The position numbers were made by a program, and so were the translations under genes. From the NCBI RefSeq assembly GCF_016765795.1, contig NZ_JAESVP010000006.1, positions 1-64,000 on the forward strand: a stretch of 64,000 nt of DNA. Reading direction: 5' to 3'. Below the pieces are notes generated by a model. That model saw nothing but the letters and a program-made list of their open reading frames with translations, was not told the DNA's origin and did no database searches. Source of the stretch: Fuscibacter oryzae (lineage in GTDB: Bacteria > Pseudomonadota > Alphaproteobacteria > Rhodobacterales > Rhodobacteraceae). Of this stretch, positions 47,661 through 57,835 are shown one piece after another (position 1 is the first letter of the stretch; every line of letters begins with the position of its first letter).

Positions 47661-48335
47661 GTGAAAGCGCGTTCCGGTACCCTTCCTACCTTTCAGCCTC
47701 GAAACGTCATTTCCGACCCCGATCATGTGTATAGCGAGATGAAGCAAGGCTTCATGATCGGCGAGTTCGAACCGGGTCAGCGCCTGACGTTGCCAGAGAT
47801 TGCTGCGGCGTTCGGAACCAGCCAGATGCCCGTTCGTGAGGCGACGAGTCGTCTGGTGGTCGCGCGGGCCATCGAGGCCCTTCCCCGCCGTTCGCTTAGG
47901 GTTCCAGAAGCCACCGTCGAACGGCTCGAATCCCTCTTGCCCCTGCGCCTGCATCTGGAGGGCGAGGCCGCGCGGCTGGCAGCAACGCGCGCCGATGTTG
48001 GAATGGCAGACGAACTGACCCTCATTGATGAAGAGATGCGGAGTTTCGTGCCGCTGGCGGATACGAAAACCTACCTGCGCCTCAATCAGAAGTTCCATTT
48101 CACGCTGTATCGCGCCTGCGACAATGAGGATCTTGTCGATCTCATCGAGCTCTTGTGGATGCGCTACGGCCCGCTGATGAACATCGTCCGCACCGGCGGC
48201 CTGTCGAAAAGCGGTCAGCTTCGCCACTCGGAGATCATTGATGCTTTGAGAAAACGTGACGCCGATGCGCTGGAAAAATCTGTGCGGGCTGACATTGCAG
48301 AAGCAGCAGAGGCGATCCGGGAAGCAATCAGATAA
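47661..48335 (+). CDS. GntR-family regulator (FCD type)
   Basis: The 224-residue protein has an N-terminal winged helix (GQRLTLPEIAAAFGTSQMPV, REATSRLV) and an all-helical FCD ligand domain with the metal-binding His residues in NQKFHFTLYRA and RHSEIIDALRKRD. It starts at GTG 47661 behind AAGGAG. It is divergent from the transport operon and probably represses it until the substrate or a metabolite binds. Confidence 0.85.
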   Translation: MKARSGTLPTFQPRNVISDPDHVYSEMKQGFMIGEFEPGQRLTLPEIAAAFGTSQMPVREATSRLVVARAIEALPRRSLRVPEATVERLESLLPLRLHLEGEAARLAATRADVGMADELTLIDEEMRSFVPLADTKTYLRLNQKFHFTLYRACDNEDLVDLIELLWMRYGPLMNIVRTGGLSKSGQLRHSEIIDALRKRDADALEKSVRADIAEAAEAIREAIR

Positions 48336-48360
48336 TCATAAACCATTGCAAGTGATCAGA

Positions 48361-48385
48361 TGAACCTTGGATCGGACAAGGTTCA
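48361..48385 (+). terminator. Hairpin downstream of gntR
   Basis: TGAACCTTG at 48361-48369 pairs with CAAGGTTCA at 48377-48385 (9-bp perfect stem, 7-base loop), 26 bases after the gntR stop. No T-run follows. In the rest of the gap (48386-48679) I see an AT-rich promoter-like patch near 48600-48660 and no gene. Confidence 0.5.
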
Positions 48386-48679
48386 CGTCATCTAGCGCCA
48401 GAAAACCTGATCTTCCAACCTGCATCATACCCAAAATAAGCCGCCGATCCGGCCAAGTGGCTGATGGTATAGTCACGACACCCATGGGCCAAAGGATCTG
48501 CCCGTGTCGTGGCAGATGGCGCAGCGCGCCCTCCCATCTCTTCTTTTACCGCCTCCAGCCCGGAGAAAATTATTCCAAAACTGCCCTTAAAAATGCCAAA
48601 GATTCTCCTTTGCAATACTCGACCTTATCTGTCGATATTAATGACAAGACAACGGCCAAGCCCGGACAGGAGAAAAGCC

Positions 48680-48952
48680 ATGCCCTTCGCCCCGCGTTCC
48701 AACGCCCGTGCTGCAACGGATGCCGCCGATGCCGCCGCCTCGCATCAGGCGCTTTGTGCGGTCCAACTGATCGACCGGCGCACTGGCAGCCTTCATCGCG
48801 TGAACGGTCGCCCGCTGCTGATGCTGACGCGAAAGCCTCTGGATGCGGCGGCAGAGCTGATGTCCGGGCGTGACCCCGCCATCTGGGAAACCCGCACCGA
48901 GGCCATCGAGCAACTAGCCCGCCAACGCATCGCCCCTTTTCCCGCCCGCTAG
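48680..48952 (+). CDS. Small conserved-looking protein ahead of the sulfate importer
   Basis: The 90-residue soluble protein has good coding character and a clear ribosome site (CAGGAG). It contains [20 protein letters not shown] followed by [21 protein letters not shown] do not recognise the family. It precedes the sulfate-binding-protein gene by 22 bases and is probably co-transcribed, so it may be linked to sulfur supply. No signal peptide or membrane segment is visible. Confidence 0.6.
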   Translation: MPFAPRSNARAATDAADAAASHQALCAVQLIDRRTGSLHRVNGRPLLMLTRKPLDAAAELMSGRDPAIWETRTEAIEQLARQRIAPFPAR

Positions 48953-48974
48953 GGCCCCGATATCGGAGACTTCC

Positions 48975-49997
48975 ATGTTGAATATCCTTTCGCCAAAACG
49001 CCTGACTTTTACCCGCACCGCGCTGGTGGCATTTGCCCTTGTGGCCAGTTCGCTGGCCACGCCCCCTGCTGCAAAAGCCGAAACACTGCTGAACGTCAGC
49101 TATGACCCGACACGGGAACTGTACCGCGATCTGAATGCCGCCTTTTCCGACTGGTGGGTGGCACAGGGCAATCCTGCCGCCACGATCGAGGCCAGCCACG
49201 GCGGATCGGGCGCACAGGCCCGTGCCGTGATTGAGGGGCTGGATGCACAGGTTGTCACGCTGGCGCTGGCGGCCGACATCGACAAGATTGCCAAAGAGGG
49301 CAAGCTGCCCAAGGATTGGCAGTCAAAGCTGCCGCACAACTCCTCTCCCTATACCTCGACCATCGTGTTTTTGGTGCGCGAGGGAAATCCCAAGGGAATC
49401 AAGGACTGGGGCGATCTGATCGGTGACGGAGTCGAGGTGATCACCCCCAACCCGAAAACTTCGGGCGGTGCGCGCTGGAACTATCTGGCGGCCTGGGCCT
49501 GGGCGGAAAAGAACGGCAAAGACCCGCAAGAGTTTGTGAAATCGCTGTTCACCCATGTTCCGGTTCTGGACAAGGGCGCGCGTGATGCAACCACCACCTT
49601 CGCCCAGCGCGGTATTGGCGATGTGCTGCTGGCGTGGGAAAACGAGGCCTATCTTGCTCAGAAAGAACTTGGCGAAGACCAGTTCGACATCGTTGTGCCC
49701 TCGGTTTCCATTCTGGCCGAACCGCCGGTTGCCTTGGTGGAGGGCAACATTCATTCGGATGAACAGCGCAAGCTGGCCGAGGCCTATCTGAACTTCCTTT
49801 ACACCCCCGAAGCGCAGGCGATCATCTTCAAGGATTACTATCGCGGCTGGGATACGTCGAAGGCCGATCCAGCGGATGTCGCGCGGTTCCCCAAGCTTGA
49901 TCTGGTGACGATTGCCGACTTTGGAGGCTGGGGTGACGCGCAGAAAAAGCACTTTGCCGATGGCGGCGTGTTCGACCAGATCTATACCGCACCGTGA
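48975..49997 (+). CDS. sbp: Periplasmic sulfate-binding protein
   Basis: The 340-residue protein has a Sec signal peptide (cleavage near AKAET). The family pattern follows: [56 protein letters not shown] and a C-terminal FPKLDLVTI. It supplies sulfate or thiosulfate to CysTWA. Its TGA overlaps the GTG start of cysT. Unlike the other binding-protein genes here, it has no hairpin behind it. Confidence 0.92.
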   Translation: MLNILSPKRLTFTRTALVAFALVASSLATPPAAKAETLLNVSYDPTRELYRDLNAAFSDWWVAQGNPAATIEASHGGSGAQARAVIEGLDAQVVTLALAADIDKIAKEGKLPKDWQSKLPHNSSPYTSTIVFLVREGNPKGIKDWGDLIGDGVEVITPNPKTSGGARWNYLAAWAWAEKNGKDPQEFVKSLFTHVPVLDKGARDATTTFAQRGIGDVLLAWENEAYLAQKELGEDQFDIVVPSVSILAEPPVALVEGNIHSDEQRKLAEAYLNFLYTPEAQAIIFKDYYRGWDTSKADPADVARFPKLDLVTIADFGGWGDAQKKHFADGGVFDQIYTAP

Positions 49998-50842
49998 GCA
50001 GACTGATGGGCAGACCGCTGATCCACCGCTCCCCCATCCCTGGCCTTGGTGTCAGTGCGGGGATCACCCTGACGATGCTAACCCTCGTCGTGCTTCTGCC
50101 CATCGGCGCCCTTCTGTTGAAGGGCGCCACGGCCGGTTTTCCGGCCCTTTGGCACGAGGTGAACACCCGCCGCGTCTGGGGTGCGCTGTTCCTGTCGTTC
50201 CGGCTGTCGTTCTATGCGGCGCTGTTCAATCTGGTGTTCGGGGTCGCTCTGGCCTGGATTCTGGTGCGCTATCGGTTTTGGGGGCGGCGGCTGATCGACG
50301 CCGCGGTTGACCTGCCCTTTGCCCTGCCCACGGCCGTTGCGGGCATTGCGCTGACCGCCCTTTATGCCCCGAACGGGGCCTTTGGTGCCTTGGTCAAGGA
50401 TCTGGGTTTCAAGATCGCCTATACCCCCCTTGGCATCTTTATCGCGCTGGTCTTTGTCGGTCTGCCCTTCGTCACCCGCACCGTCCAGCCAGTGATCGAA
50501 GAGATCGACCGAGAGGTCGAGGAGGCTTCGGCCACGCTTGGCGCAAGCCGCGCCCACACGATCCGCCATGTGATATTGCCCATGCTGGCCCCGGCCGCGC
50601 TGACCGGCTTCGCCCTGTCGCTGGCCCGCGCGGTGGGTGAATACGGCAGCGTCATCTTCATCGCGGGCAACCTGCCGATGAAGACCGAAATCGCGCCCCT
50701 GCTGATCGTGATCAAGCTGGAAGAGTTCAACTATGTCGGCGCCACGGCCATTGGTCTGGCCATGCTGGTGATCTCTTTCGCCATGCTGTTCGTCATCAAT
50801 GTGGTTCAAGTCTGGAGCCGCCGGAGAATTGGCTATGTCTGA
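49994..50842 (+). CDS. cysT: Sulfate ABC transporter permease CysT
   Basis: The 282-residue permease has about six helices and the EAA-type loop [23 protein letters not shown] 49994 overlaps the sbp stop (GTGA); ATG 50006 is an alternative four codons later. It forms a heterodimer with CysW. Confidence 0.9.
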   Translation: MSRLMGRPLIHRSPIPGLGVSAGITLTMLTLVVLLPIGALLLKGATAGFPALWHEVNTRRVWGALFLSFRLSFYAALFNLVFGVALAWILVRYRFWGRRLIDAAVDLPFALPTAVAGIALTALYAPNGAFGALVKDLGFKIAYTPLGIFIALVFVGLPFVTRTVQPVIEEIDREVEEASATLGASRAHTIRHVILPMLAPAALTGFALSLARAVGEYGSVIFIAGNLPMKTEIAPLLIVIKLEEFNYVGATAIGLAMLVISFAMLFVINVVQVWSRRRIGYV

Positions 50843-51698
50843 TATGCCGCTGCGCACTTGGCGCCCCGTCACTACCGAGGCCCCGCTGTTTCGCACCGCG
50901 CTGATCGCGGTGGTTCTGGGCATTCTGGCCGTGCTTTTGTTCGCGCCGCTGATCACCGTGTTTTATGAGGCGCTGCGCAAGGGCTGGTTTGCGGCCATAA
51001 CCTCGCTTGCCAACCCCGAGGCGCTGTCAGCGATCAAGCTGACGCTGCTGGTGGCCGCTCTGGCTGTGCCGCTGAACGCCGTCTTTGGTATCGCCGCCGC
51101 CTGGTTCATCACCAAGTATGATTTCCGCGGCAAGGCGTTTCTGATCACGCTGATCGACCTGCCGTTTTCGGTCAGCCCGGTGGTGGCGGGCCTGTGCATC
51201 GTGCTGACCTTTGGCGCCAACACGGCCTTTGGCGGCTGGCTGGTGGGCATGGGCTACCCCATCGTTTTCGCCTTGCCGGGAATCGTCCTCGCCTCGTTGT
51301 TCGTCACCTTTCCCTTTGTTGCGCGGGAACTGATTCCTGTGATGATCGAACAGGGCCGCGCCGAGGAAGAGGCGGCGCTGACCCTGGGGGCCAGCGGTTG
51401 GCGGGTGTTCCTGACCGTGACGCTGCCCAATGTCCGCTGGGCGCTGCTGTACGGTGTGCTTTTGGCCAATGCCCGCGCGATGGGCGAATTCGGAGCTGTA
51501 GCCGTTGTCTCGGGCAAGATCCGGGGTGTGACCGCCACCATGCCGATCACCATCGAGATGATGTACAATGAATACCTCTCGGTCGCGGCCTTTTCGCTGG
51601 CCGGGGTGCTGGCGCTGCTGGCGCTTGTTACTCTGGCGCTGAAAACCGCGCTTGAAATTGCCCACGCCGATGCGTTGGCCGCCAATCACCGTCATTGA
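50835..51698 (+). CDS. cysW: Sulfate ABC transporter permease CysW
   Basis: The 287-residue permease has the EAA loop [20 protein letters not shown] and [20 protein letters not shown], typical of CysW. ATG 50835 follows GGAG at a distance of about 9 bases and overlaps the cysT end by 8 bases. Confidence 0.9.
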   Translation: MSDMPLRTWRPVTTEAPLFRTALIAVVLGILAVLLFAPLITVFYEALRKGWFAAITSLANPEALSAIKLTLLVAALAVPLNAVFGIAAAWFITKYDFRGKAFLITLIDLPFSVSPVVAGLCIVLTFGANTAFGGWLVGMGYPIVFALPGIVLASLFVTFPFVARELIPVMIEQGRAEEEAALTLGASGWRVFLTVTLPNVRWALLYGVLLANARAMGEFGAVAVVSGKIRGVTATMPITIEMMYNEYLSVAAFSLAGVLALLALVTLALKTALEIAHADALAANHRH

Positions 51699-51709
51699 AA
51701 GGACCGACC

Positions 51710-52429
51710 ATGCGGATCGAGATCGACGAGATTTCCAAGCAGTTCGGCACCACCGCCGCCCTTATGCCGGTATCGCTGGCCATCCCCTCGGGTGCACTCG
51801 TGGCGCTGCTGGGGCCATCTGGTTCCGGCAAGACCACGCTGCTGCGCATTCTGGGGGGGCTGGAGTTTCCATCCTCGGGCCGGGTGCTGTTTGACGGGCA
51901 GGACGCCACGGGCCTGACGGTGCAAGACCGGCGCGCCGGGTTTGTGTTTCAATCCTATGCCCTGTTCCGCCATATGACGGTGTTTGAAAACATCGCCTAT
52001 GGCCTGAACGCCCGGCCCCGCGCCAGCCGCCCGCCCAAGGCGGAAATTGCGCGCCGCGTGCAAAAGCTGCTGGATTTGATCCAGTTGCCAGACATCGGTG
52101 CGCGCTATCCCAGCCAGCTTTCCGGCGGGCAGCGGCAACGTGTGGCCTTGGCACGCGCGCTGGCCATCGAACCCCGGATGCTGCTGCTTGACGAACCCTT
52201 TGGCGCGCTGGATGCCAAAGTTCGTAAAGAGCTGCGGCAGGGCCTGCGCGACATCCATGACGAAACCGGCCTGACCACGGTTTTCGTGACCCATGATCAG
52301 GAAGAGGCGATGGAGCTGGCCGATCTGGTGGTTGTGATGTCCATGGGCCGGATCGAGCAGATCGGCAAACCCGCCGACATCCGCGCCCGGCCAGCCAGCC
52401 AGTTCGTGCGCGATTTCATCACGACGTAA
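51710..52429 (+). CDS. cysA: Sulfate ABC transporter ATPase CysA, short form
   Basis: The 239-residue ATPase has Walker [10 protein letters not shown], signature [16 protein letters not shown] and Walker [14 protein letters not shown]. Most CysA proteins are about 350 residues with a C-terminal TOBE domain. Here the protein ends right after the ATPase domain ([10 protein letters not shown]), so the regulatory domain is absent. ATG 51710 with AAAGGA upstream is preferred to TTG 51695. Its last 11 bases overlap the end of the convergent galM. Confidence 0.88.
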   Translation: MRIEIDEISKQFGTTAALMPVSLAIPSGALVALLGPSGSGKTTLLRILGGLEFPSSGRVLFDGQDATGLTVQDRRAGFVFQSYALFRHMTVFENIAYGLNARPRASRPPKAEIARRVQKLLDLIQLPDIGARYPSQLSGGQRQRVALARALAIEPRMLLLDEPFGALDAKVRKELRQGLRDIHDETGLTTVFVTHDQEEAMELADLVVVMSMGRIEQIGKPADIRARPASQFVRDFITT

Positions 52430-53453
52430 CGGGCGCCAGATCCAGCGCCATGACGTGGCGATACCTCTGCCCAGGATCAAGCCGGGCAGAGGGGAATTGC
52501 GGCTTGTTCGGGCTGTCGGGGAAGAACTGCGTCTCCAGCGCAAAGCCGCCAAACTGCCCGATTGGCTGGCCCCCCTTGCCGGGCAGGCTCTCGTCCAGGT
52601 AGCCACCAGAATAGAACTGAACGCCTGGGTTTGACGTCCAGATTGCGATGCGTCGGCCCGAGACCGGATCGACCGCTTCGGCGGCAGGGCGCAGCATTTC
52701 TCCGGCAAACGACTGCAAGGGTTCCGACAGACAAAAGTTGTGGTCAAACCCCATCGGCCCCGGCAGGCTTTGCCCGATCGGGCGCAGGGTGCGAAAATCA
52801 AACGGGCCACCTGCGACCGAAATCACCTCTCCGGTCGGGATCAGCGCATCATCGACAGCGGTGTAATGCGCGCCCGCGATCCGCAGGTGTTGCGCCATCA
52901 CCGACCCGTGTCCAGCCATGTTGAAATAGGCGTGGTTGACCATGTTCACCACGGTCGGAGCGGTGGTTTCCGCCTCCATCACGATGCAGAACACCCCTTC
53001 CGAGTCAAAGCGATAGGTCACGCGTACCTCTAGCTGACCGGGGTAACCCATATCGCCGTCGGGCGACGTGTGAGCCAGCGTAACCGCGTGATCAGACGCG
53101 GCGCTGATGCGCCAGACCTTGCGATCAAAGCCTTGTGGGCCGCCATGTAGCTGGTTGGCCCCTTCGTTGCGGGTCAGGTCTATCACCCGGCCATCCAGCA
53201 CAAACCGGCCCTGCCCGATCCGGTTGGAATACCGCCCGCAGGTGGCCCCGGCAAATGTGGTGCATGCCGCCCAATCCTCCAGCCGGTCATGGCCGACGAT
53301 GATATCGGCCAACTGGCCCGTGCTGTCCGGCACATGCAGCGTGGCGAGGCGGGCGCCAAAGGTCAGGATACGGGCCGACAGGCCGCCGGGACCGGTCAGC
53401 GTAATTTCTTCAACACTTGCGCCCGCAATCTCACCCAGTGTTCTGATGTTCAT
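52419..53453 (-). CDS. galM: Aldose 1-epimerase
   Basis: The 344-residue protein has the galactose mutarotase pattern: [30 protein letters not shown], the catalytic His in [12 protein letters not shown], and catalytic Glu in [13 protein letters not shown]. It interconverts anomers of hexoses or pentoses. ATG 53453 follows a G-rich ribosome site. It stands alone between cysA (convergent) and cobC. Confidence 0.92.
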   Translation of the reverse strand: MNIRTLGEIAGASVEEITLTGPGGLSARILTFGARLATLHVPDSTGQLADIIVGHDRLEDWAACTTFAGATCGRYSNRIGQGRFVLDGRVIDLTRNEGANQLHGGPQGFDRKVWRISAASDHAVTLAHTSPDGDMGYPGQLEVRVTYRFDSEGVFCIVMEAETTAPTVVNMVNHAYFNMAGHGSVMAQHLRIAGAHYTAVDDALIPTGEVISVAGGPFDFRTLRPIGQSLPGPMGFDHNFCLSEPLQSFAGEMLRPAAEAVDPVSGRRIAIWTSNPGVQFYSGGYLDESLPGKGGQPIGQFGGFALETQFFPDSPNKPQFPSARLDPGQRYRHVMALDLAPVTS

Positions 53454-53487
53454 GTCGCAGCCCCCCGGTTTCTTCCTGATAGAGCCT

Positions 53488-54474
53488 TCAGCCCGGCTGC
53501 AAGGCAAGCCCTACCGCGCGCATCTGGTCCAAGGCCATCGCCACGCGCGGCCATTCATGGGGCGCGGGCAGGCCAAGGCGCACAAGGCGGGGCGACCATG
53601 GGAAAATGCGGCTCCAGATTCGGTGGCTGGCAAGGTGGTCTTGCACGCGGGCGGCATCTGGGCTGTCATAAAGCCGGAACAACATGGTTCCGCCGGCAAC
53701 CAGTAAAGGGCAAAGCATATCCAGCCGGGCGGCATCCTCGGCCAGTCGCGTTGCCGTTTGCACCTGCCAGACGCGGTCGCCCAGCGCCCGACACCCGACC
53801 TCGATTGCCGCACCGCTGACCGGCCAGGGTCCGGCCAGCGTCGACAGCCGCTCTACATCGGCCTCAGGACCCAGGGCAAAGCCCAGACGCAAGCCGGCCA
53901 GCCCGTAGAACTTGCCAAAGGACCGCAACACCCACAGGCCGGGCAAGCCGGTCTTCGCCGCCAAAGATTGCTGGGGATAGGGGTCGACAAAACTTTCATC
54001 GACGACAAGCTGGCCCACCTGAGGCAACAGCTCCAACAGGCGGGCGGAGGCGTGATGCTGACCGTCGGGGTTGTTAGGGTTAACCACCACTGCCAGATCG
54101 GCCCCGGCCAGATCGGCCAGTGTGGCCACCGCCTCCACCTGCCATCCCGCCGCCCGCAACGAGGCGGCATGTTCGTTATAGGTCGGCGAAAGCACGCGGG
54201 CACGACCGGGCACCCCAAGCCGGGGGATCAGCTGAATCGCCTGCTGCGCGCCCGACAGGGGCAGAATTGCCCCGCTGACACCCCACGCATCGCGCGCGGC
54301 GGCGACAAGGCGGGCCATGTCAGCGCGGGTCGGCAGGTCTGTCCAGGCGCGGGCGGGCAGGTTTGGCAAGGGATAGGGCACGCGGTTGATGCCTGTAGAC
54401 AGATCAATCCAGTCTTGCGCCCCGCCCCCAAAGCGCGCCATCGCCGCATCCATATTGCCGCCGTGATCAAGCAT
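53488..54474 (-). CDS. cobC: L-threonine-O-3-phosphate decarboxylase
   Basis: The 328-residue PLP enzyme of the aminotransferase I fold shows LSGAQQAIQLIPRL, VVNPNNPDGQ and the PLP Lys in RSFGKFYGLAGLRLGF. It decarboxylates threonine phosphate to aminopropanol phosphate for the cobalamin nucleotide loop. The adjacent threonine kinase gene makes its substrate. Its start overlaps the bluE end. In enterobacterial naming the enzyme is CobD. Confidence 0.87.
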   Translation of the reverse strand: MLDHGGNMDAAMARFGGGAQDWIDLSTGINRVPYPLPNLPARAWTDLPTRADMARLVAAARDAWGVSGAILPLSGAQQAIQLIPRLGVPGRARVLSPTYNEHAASLRAAGWQVEAVATLADLAGADLAVVVNPNNPDGQHHASARLLELLPQVGQLVVDESFVDPYPQQSLAAKTGLPGLWVLRSFGKFYGLAGLRLGFALGPEADVERLSTLAGPWPVSGAAIEVGCRALGDRVWQVQTATRLAEDAARLDMLCPLLVAGGTMLFRLYDSPDAARVQDHLASHRIWSRIFPWSPRLVRLGLPAPHEWPRVAMALDQMRAVGLALQPG

Positions 54475-55306
54475 CGCGTCCCCCTGTTCTGAACCGCATC
54501 ACCTGCCGCCATCCTGCCTCCCGCAAAAGACTTTCGGCACCCGGCGGCACGGTACCCGGCGCAAACAGCAAGGCGCGCGCCGACCCGGTATGCGCAATTG
54601 AAAAGCCCAGCGCGCCAAGCCTGTTGGCCATCGCCTCGGTGCCATCATTCACCGGGCCACGCAGCGCCAGCGTCATGCGCGCCGACTGGCTGGCCAGCGC
54701 CGCCAATCGCGGCAGATCGCCCGAGGCCGCCCGCCAATCCTGCACAAGCGCGCCAATATCAGGAAAGTTGCTGTCAGAGGGATCGGTTCGCTGCGGGGTG
54801 CCACAAAACCCGCCCAAAACCTCCAGTCGCGGCAAGGCGAAAAATCGCTGCACCACTTGCCCCCGACGAGAGGCCCACAGAACCCCGCCGGGGTCGGGCA
54901 ACATCAACGGATCGCTTGCCCCTTCGGCGGCCAGACAAGCCGCTGCAATCTGCCCTTCGGCTGCACCAAAGGCCCTTGCCAATGCCACCAGACCGGCGGT
55001 CGAGGCCCCTGCCCCGCCTCCCGGCGGCATGTTCACACGCAAAACGGCCCGCGCCGCGCCATCAACGCCCAACATGCGAAGGAAGCGCCGGGCCTGTGGC
55101 CAGGCCAGAACGCGCCCATCCGGCTGATGCAGTCCGGGCACGCCCGGCACCAGTTGTGCGGTCGCAGACAGCACCGGACACGGCAGCGTCACCAAAGCGA
55201 CTGGCCCGTTTGGCCCCAGACGGCCTTGCAACAGCTCTCCAAAATGGCCAGTGACGCGAGCAAAGCCAGGGGCCTCTCCTGACGTTACGGCTGATTTCTG
55301 GCGCAT
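54467..55306 (-). CDS. bluE: L-threonine kinase, GHMP family
   Basis: The 279-residue protein has the GHMP motif NMPPGGGAGASTAG and an N-terminal GHFGELLQGRLG typical of PduX/BluE. It phosphorylates L-threonine for cobalamin synthesis. It overlaps cobC, so the two steps are coupled. I see no cobalamin riboswitch in the short leader (55307-55379). Confidence 0.85.
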   Translation of the reverse strand: MRQKSAVTSGEAPGFARVTGHFGELLQGRLGPNGPVALVTLPCPVLSATAQLVPGVPGLHQPDGRVLAWPQARRFLRMLGVDGAARAVLRVNMPPGGGAGASTAGLVALARAFGAAEGQIAAACLAAEGASDPLMLPDPGGVLWASRRGQVVQRFFALPRLEVLGGFCGTPQRTDPSDSNFPDIGALVQDWRAASGDLPRLAALASQSARMTLALRGPVNDGTEAMANRLGALGFSIAHTGSARALLFAPGTVPPGAESLLREAGWRQVMRFRTGGRDA

Positions 55307-55379
55307 TCGGACCCGGCCTTCAGGATTTTGACAGCCGCACTAGTGCTTGGCCCGCACGCCGGTAGCAAGCCCCGAAACG

Positions 55380-56381
55380 TCAGCCTGCATCTTTGCGAAA
55401 CCGGGCGCGGCGCATCCGCTTTGGGCGATACCCCAATCGCGCCAGCCACAGTTTCAACATGGCCCTTGCGCGGCGATGATCAGGTGTCTTGCAATCATCA
55501 AGGGTGATGGTGTCGCGAAGATTCTCTGACAACAGGGCGCGGTCCAGCATCGCCTCGACCGGTTCATCGAGATCATCGCGCCAGCCGGTGCGGGTCAGCA
55601 TCGCATGCGGCTCTTTGCGACCTGCTGTTCCGACACAATAGCGACAGGAAGCCAAGGGCTGCGGGCCGTTCAGAAATGCCAAGAGGCGCATCGTCAGATC
55701 TGCACGGTCTTCCAGCACAAAACCATCAAAGCCGGGCGCATCTGCCAGGCGCAGCGCATAGACAGACTGCGGGCAGCGATAAAGGGCCCCCTTGTAAATC
55801 GTGTGGCACCCCCAGACATTTGCCGTTTTGCAGGCCCGGAAGATCTGATTGACCAGTTCGTCATCCTCGTTCCGCTGGCGGGTAAATGTGCGCCGGAACT
55901 GGGGGAAATGGTTGATCGTAAAGGTCACCCCATGCCGCTCCGCCGTTTCACGGTGGCGGGCCAGGTTGTCGTCCGTGACACCGCTGTCGGGATAAACCGA
56001 TACCTCGATCTCATCGAGAAGCGACCAGATGTCCTCGCTCATCCGGTCCAGAAGGGTGCCGTTGGTAACCAGCAGATGGTGGTCCGTAATCCCGGCGGCA
56101 TGACCTGCGCGCAGGATGGAGGGCAGATCAGGATGAAGCAAAGGCTCGCCACCGATATATTTCACGAAGGCCGGCCGGTAGTGGCGCGCCAAAAGACCCA
56201 GATCTCTTGCAACATCGGTCGCACTGACGTTCCATTTGGCCATGACGGGTGAGCCGTGGTTGCACTGACGACAGGTGATGTTGCAATGGTCGGCCACCAC
56301 AAGCTCCACCCCTGTCGGCGGCACAATTCTGTCTTCGCACAGAATGCTGCCTGTCTGGATGGTTGGCTTGCGAAACGCCAT
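55380..56381 (-). CDS. Radical SAM protein of a peptide/glycan-modification cluster
   Basis: The 333-residue protein has the radical SAM cluster motif CNITCRQC near residue 35, FVKYIGGEPLLHPDL (the SAM-binding GGE) and later Cys residues (WGCHTIYKGALYRCP, ASCRYCVG) that could bind an auxiliary cluster as in SPASM enzymes. ATG 56381 overlaps the NTP_transf_5-like gene stop (TGATG). It is the last gene of the six-gene cluster with PqqD- and HprK-like proteins. Its substrate is unknown, and a modified peptide or sugar is possible. Confidence 0.78.
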   Translation of the reverse strand: MAFRKPTIQTGSILCEDRIVPPTGVELVVADHCNITCRQCNHGSPVMAKWNVSATDVARDLGLLARHYRPAFVKYIGGEPLLHPDLPSILRAGHAAGITDHHLLVTNGTLLDRMSEDIWSLLDEIEVSVYPDSGVTDDNLARHRETAERHGVTFTINHFPQFRRTFTRQRNEDDELVNQIFRACKTANVWGCHTIYKGALYRCPQSVYALRLADAPGFDGFVLEDRADLTMRLLAFLNGPQPLASCRYCVGTAGRKEPHAMLTRTGWRDDLDEPVEAMLDRALLSENLRDTITLDDCKTPDHRRARAMLKLWLARLGYRPKRMRRARFRKDAG

Positions 56382-57835
56382 CAGCCTGCTTTCAAACGCA
56401 ATGGCCGGATCGTGGCGGATAGAAGTTGTATCTGCAAGGCGGCATAGCGTTTGCTTTCGGCCTGATCCGCGCCGCGCAAGGCCTTTGAAGGGCGCGATTC
56501 CAGCCATAGGGCACCGCTTTCCGCAACCGTGATCTGCCCGGAAAAGCGCAGGCCGCACCAACCCTTGCGCCGCAAAAGAGTGCGCGCCCGCAAGCGCGTG
56601 ACATGGCTGTCGGTCTGGTTCAGTTCCAGTTCCAGCCGCCGCCGCACGCCCGGCAGATCAACCGCCAAAGCAAGGTCGATACGGTACTGGCCGGGTTGAA
56701 GCTGACCAAGGTCGATCGGTGACATCACGGGCGACAACGCCCGGCCCTGCCAGCCTGTGGCCAGCATTCCCAGCCGCCCGCGCAACCATGGCGCCCGCAC
56801 GACCGGGGTTGCCGTATCCGCCATCTTGCGCGCCTGTTTTGCCACCCCGCGCGCAAGGCGCGACAGGGTGGTCCAATCGCCGCGCGGCTTCATCTGCAAC
56901 ACGGTTGCCACCGACCGTTGCCAGCCCGGTCTTTGGGCTTGCAGATCTGACAGTCCGGGCACCGCAATGCCGATGCAATCCCCAAGGTAAGACAGCGCAA
57001 CACGGGCCTGTGGACCAAGATCGGCCTGTTTCAAGATCGAAACCAACCGGGCAGAATCAACCCTTTCCTGTGTCAGAACCCGCGCACAATCGACCAGCCA
57101 GTCGCTGTGCGTATGGGCATCCAGCGCCGAGGACGACAAAGCCAATGCGATCCTGTCCTCTGGCGCAGGAACCAGCACCGGAATGTCAAGGAACCGTCGC
57201 GCCTGCGCGTTTTGCCACAGCGCCGCCTCAACCGCAGACAAGGCGGTGTTAGGGCCATAGCCCCATTGATGCAGATCGATATCGCCGAAATGGCCGTAAA
57301 ACAGGTTCACTGCGCGGGTCGTCGCCAATCGCGCCGTCAGGCACAGCGCGCTTTCGCCCGTTGAGGGCTGCCAGCGATGTGTTGTCAGAATGTCCAGCGC
57401 CCTGGCGAAATGGCTTGGGGCAACCAGAATATCTGTATCGTGGCTGATGCGGGATCTCTGATCTTCGGGATTTACCGCCAGACGGGCGGCCCCTTTCAGC
57501 AGCATTACCGGAATGCCCGCCCCGGCAATCTGCGCCAGGGGCGGCTGCACCTCTCGCAGGGCCATGCGCGCCTTGGTCCACAGCATCCGTTGCAGCCCTG
57601 CCAGCCGGGGATAGGCGGGCAGATCGCCCAGCGCCTGACCAAACCGCGCGGCAACGGCCATCAAAAGCCGATGCTCGGCAAAACCAGCAGAATCAATATC
57701 TTGCGTGGCGAACCATTGCCGTGCAGCGGCGAGCGCCACGGCCGGATCTGGCCCGATAACGGCCTGCAATAACAGGTCCAGACCCCCCTGAGGCCAGGCC
57801 CATGACGGGTGCGGAAACCGGCGCGGCCCGGTCAT
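56381..57835 (-). CDS. NTP_transf_5-like nucleotidyltransferase-fold protein
   Basis: The 484-residue protein has a nucleotidyltransferase core at about residues 105-200: IPVMLLKGAA, then SHDTDILVAPSHFARALDIL with the two acidic residues, and GDIDLHQWG. The N-terminal part is helical. The C-terminal third (after about 370) is unlike the core and may be a beta domain. Such proteins are commonly encoded beside HprK-like kinases and PqqD-like chaperones. It is coupled to both neighbours by overlaps. Confidence 0.7.
   Translation of the reverse strand: MTGPRRFPHPSWAWPQGGLDLLLQAVIGPDPAVALAAARQWFATQDIDSAGFAEHRLLMAVAARFGQALGDLPAYPRLAGLQRMLWTKARMALREVQPPLAQIAGAGIPVMLLKGAARLAVNPEDQRSRISHDTDILVAPSHFARALDILTTHRWQPSTGESALCLTARLATTRAVNLFYGHFGDIDLHQWGYGPNTALSAVEAALWQNAQARRFLDIPVLVPAPEDRIALALSSSALDAHTHSDWLVDCARVLTQERVDSARLVSILKQADLGPQARVALSYLGDCIGIAVPGLSDLQAQRPGWQRSVATVLQMKPRGDWTTLSRLARGVAKQARKMADTATPVVRAPWLRGRLGMLATGWQGRALSPVMSPIDLGQLQPGQYRIDLALAVDLPGVRRRLELELNQTDSHVTRLRARTLLRRKGWCGLRFSGQITVAESGALWLESRPSKALRGADQAESKRYAALQIQLLSATIRPLRLKAG

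Noticed and set aside
55307-55379. Cobalamin riboswitch before bluE
   Set aside because: The leader is only about 70 bases and lacks the conserved B12-box pattern.
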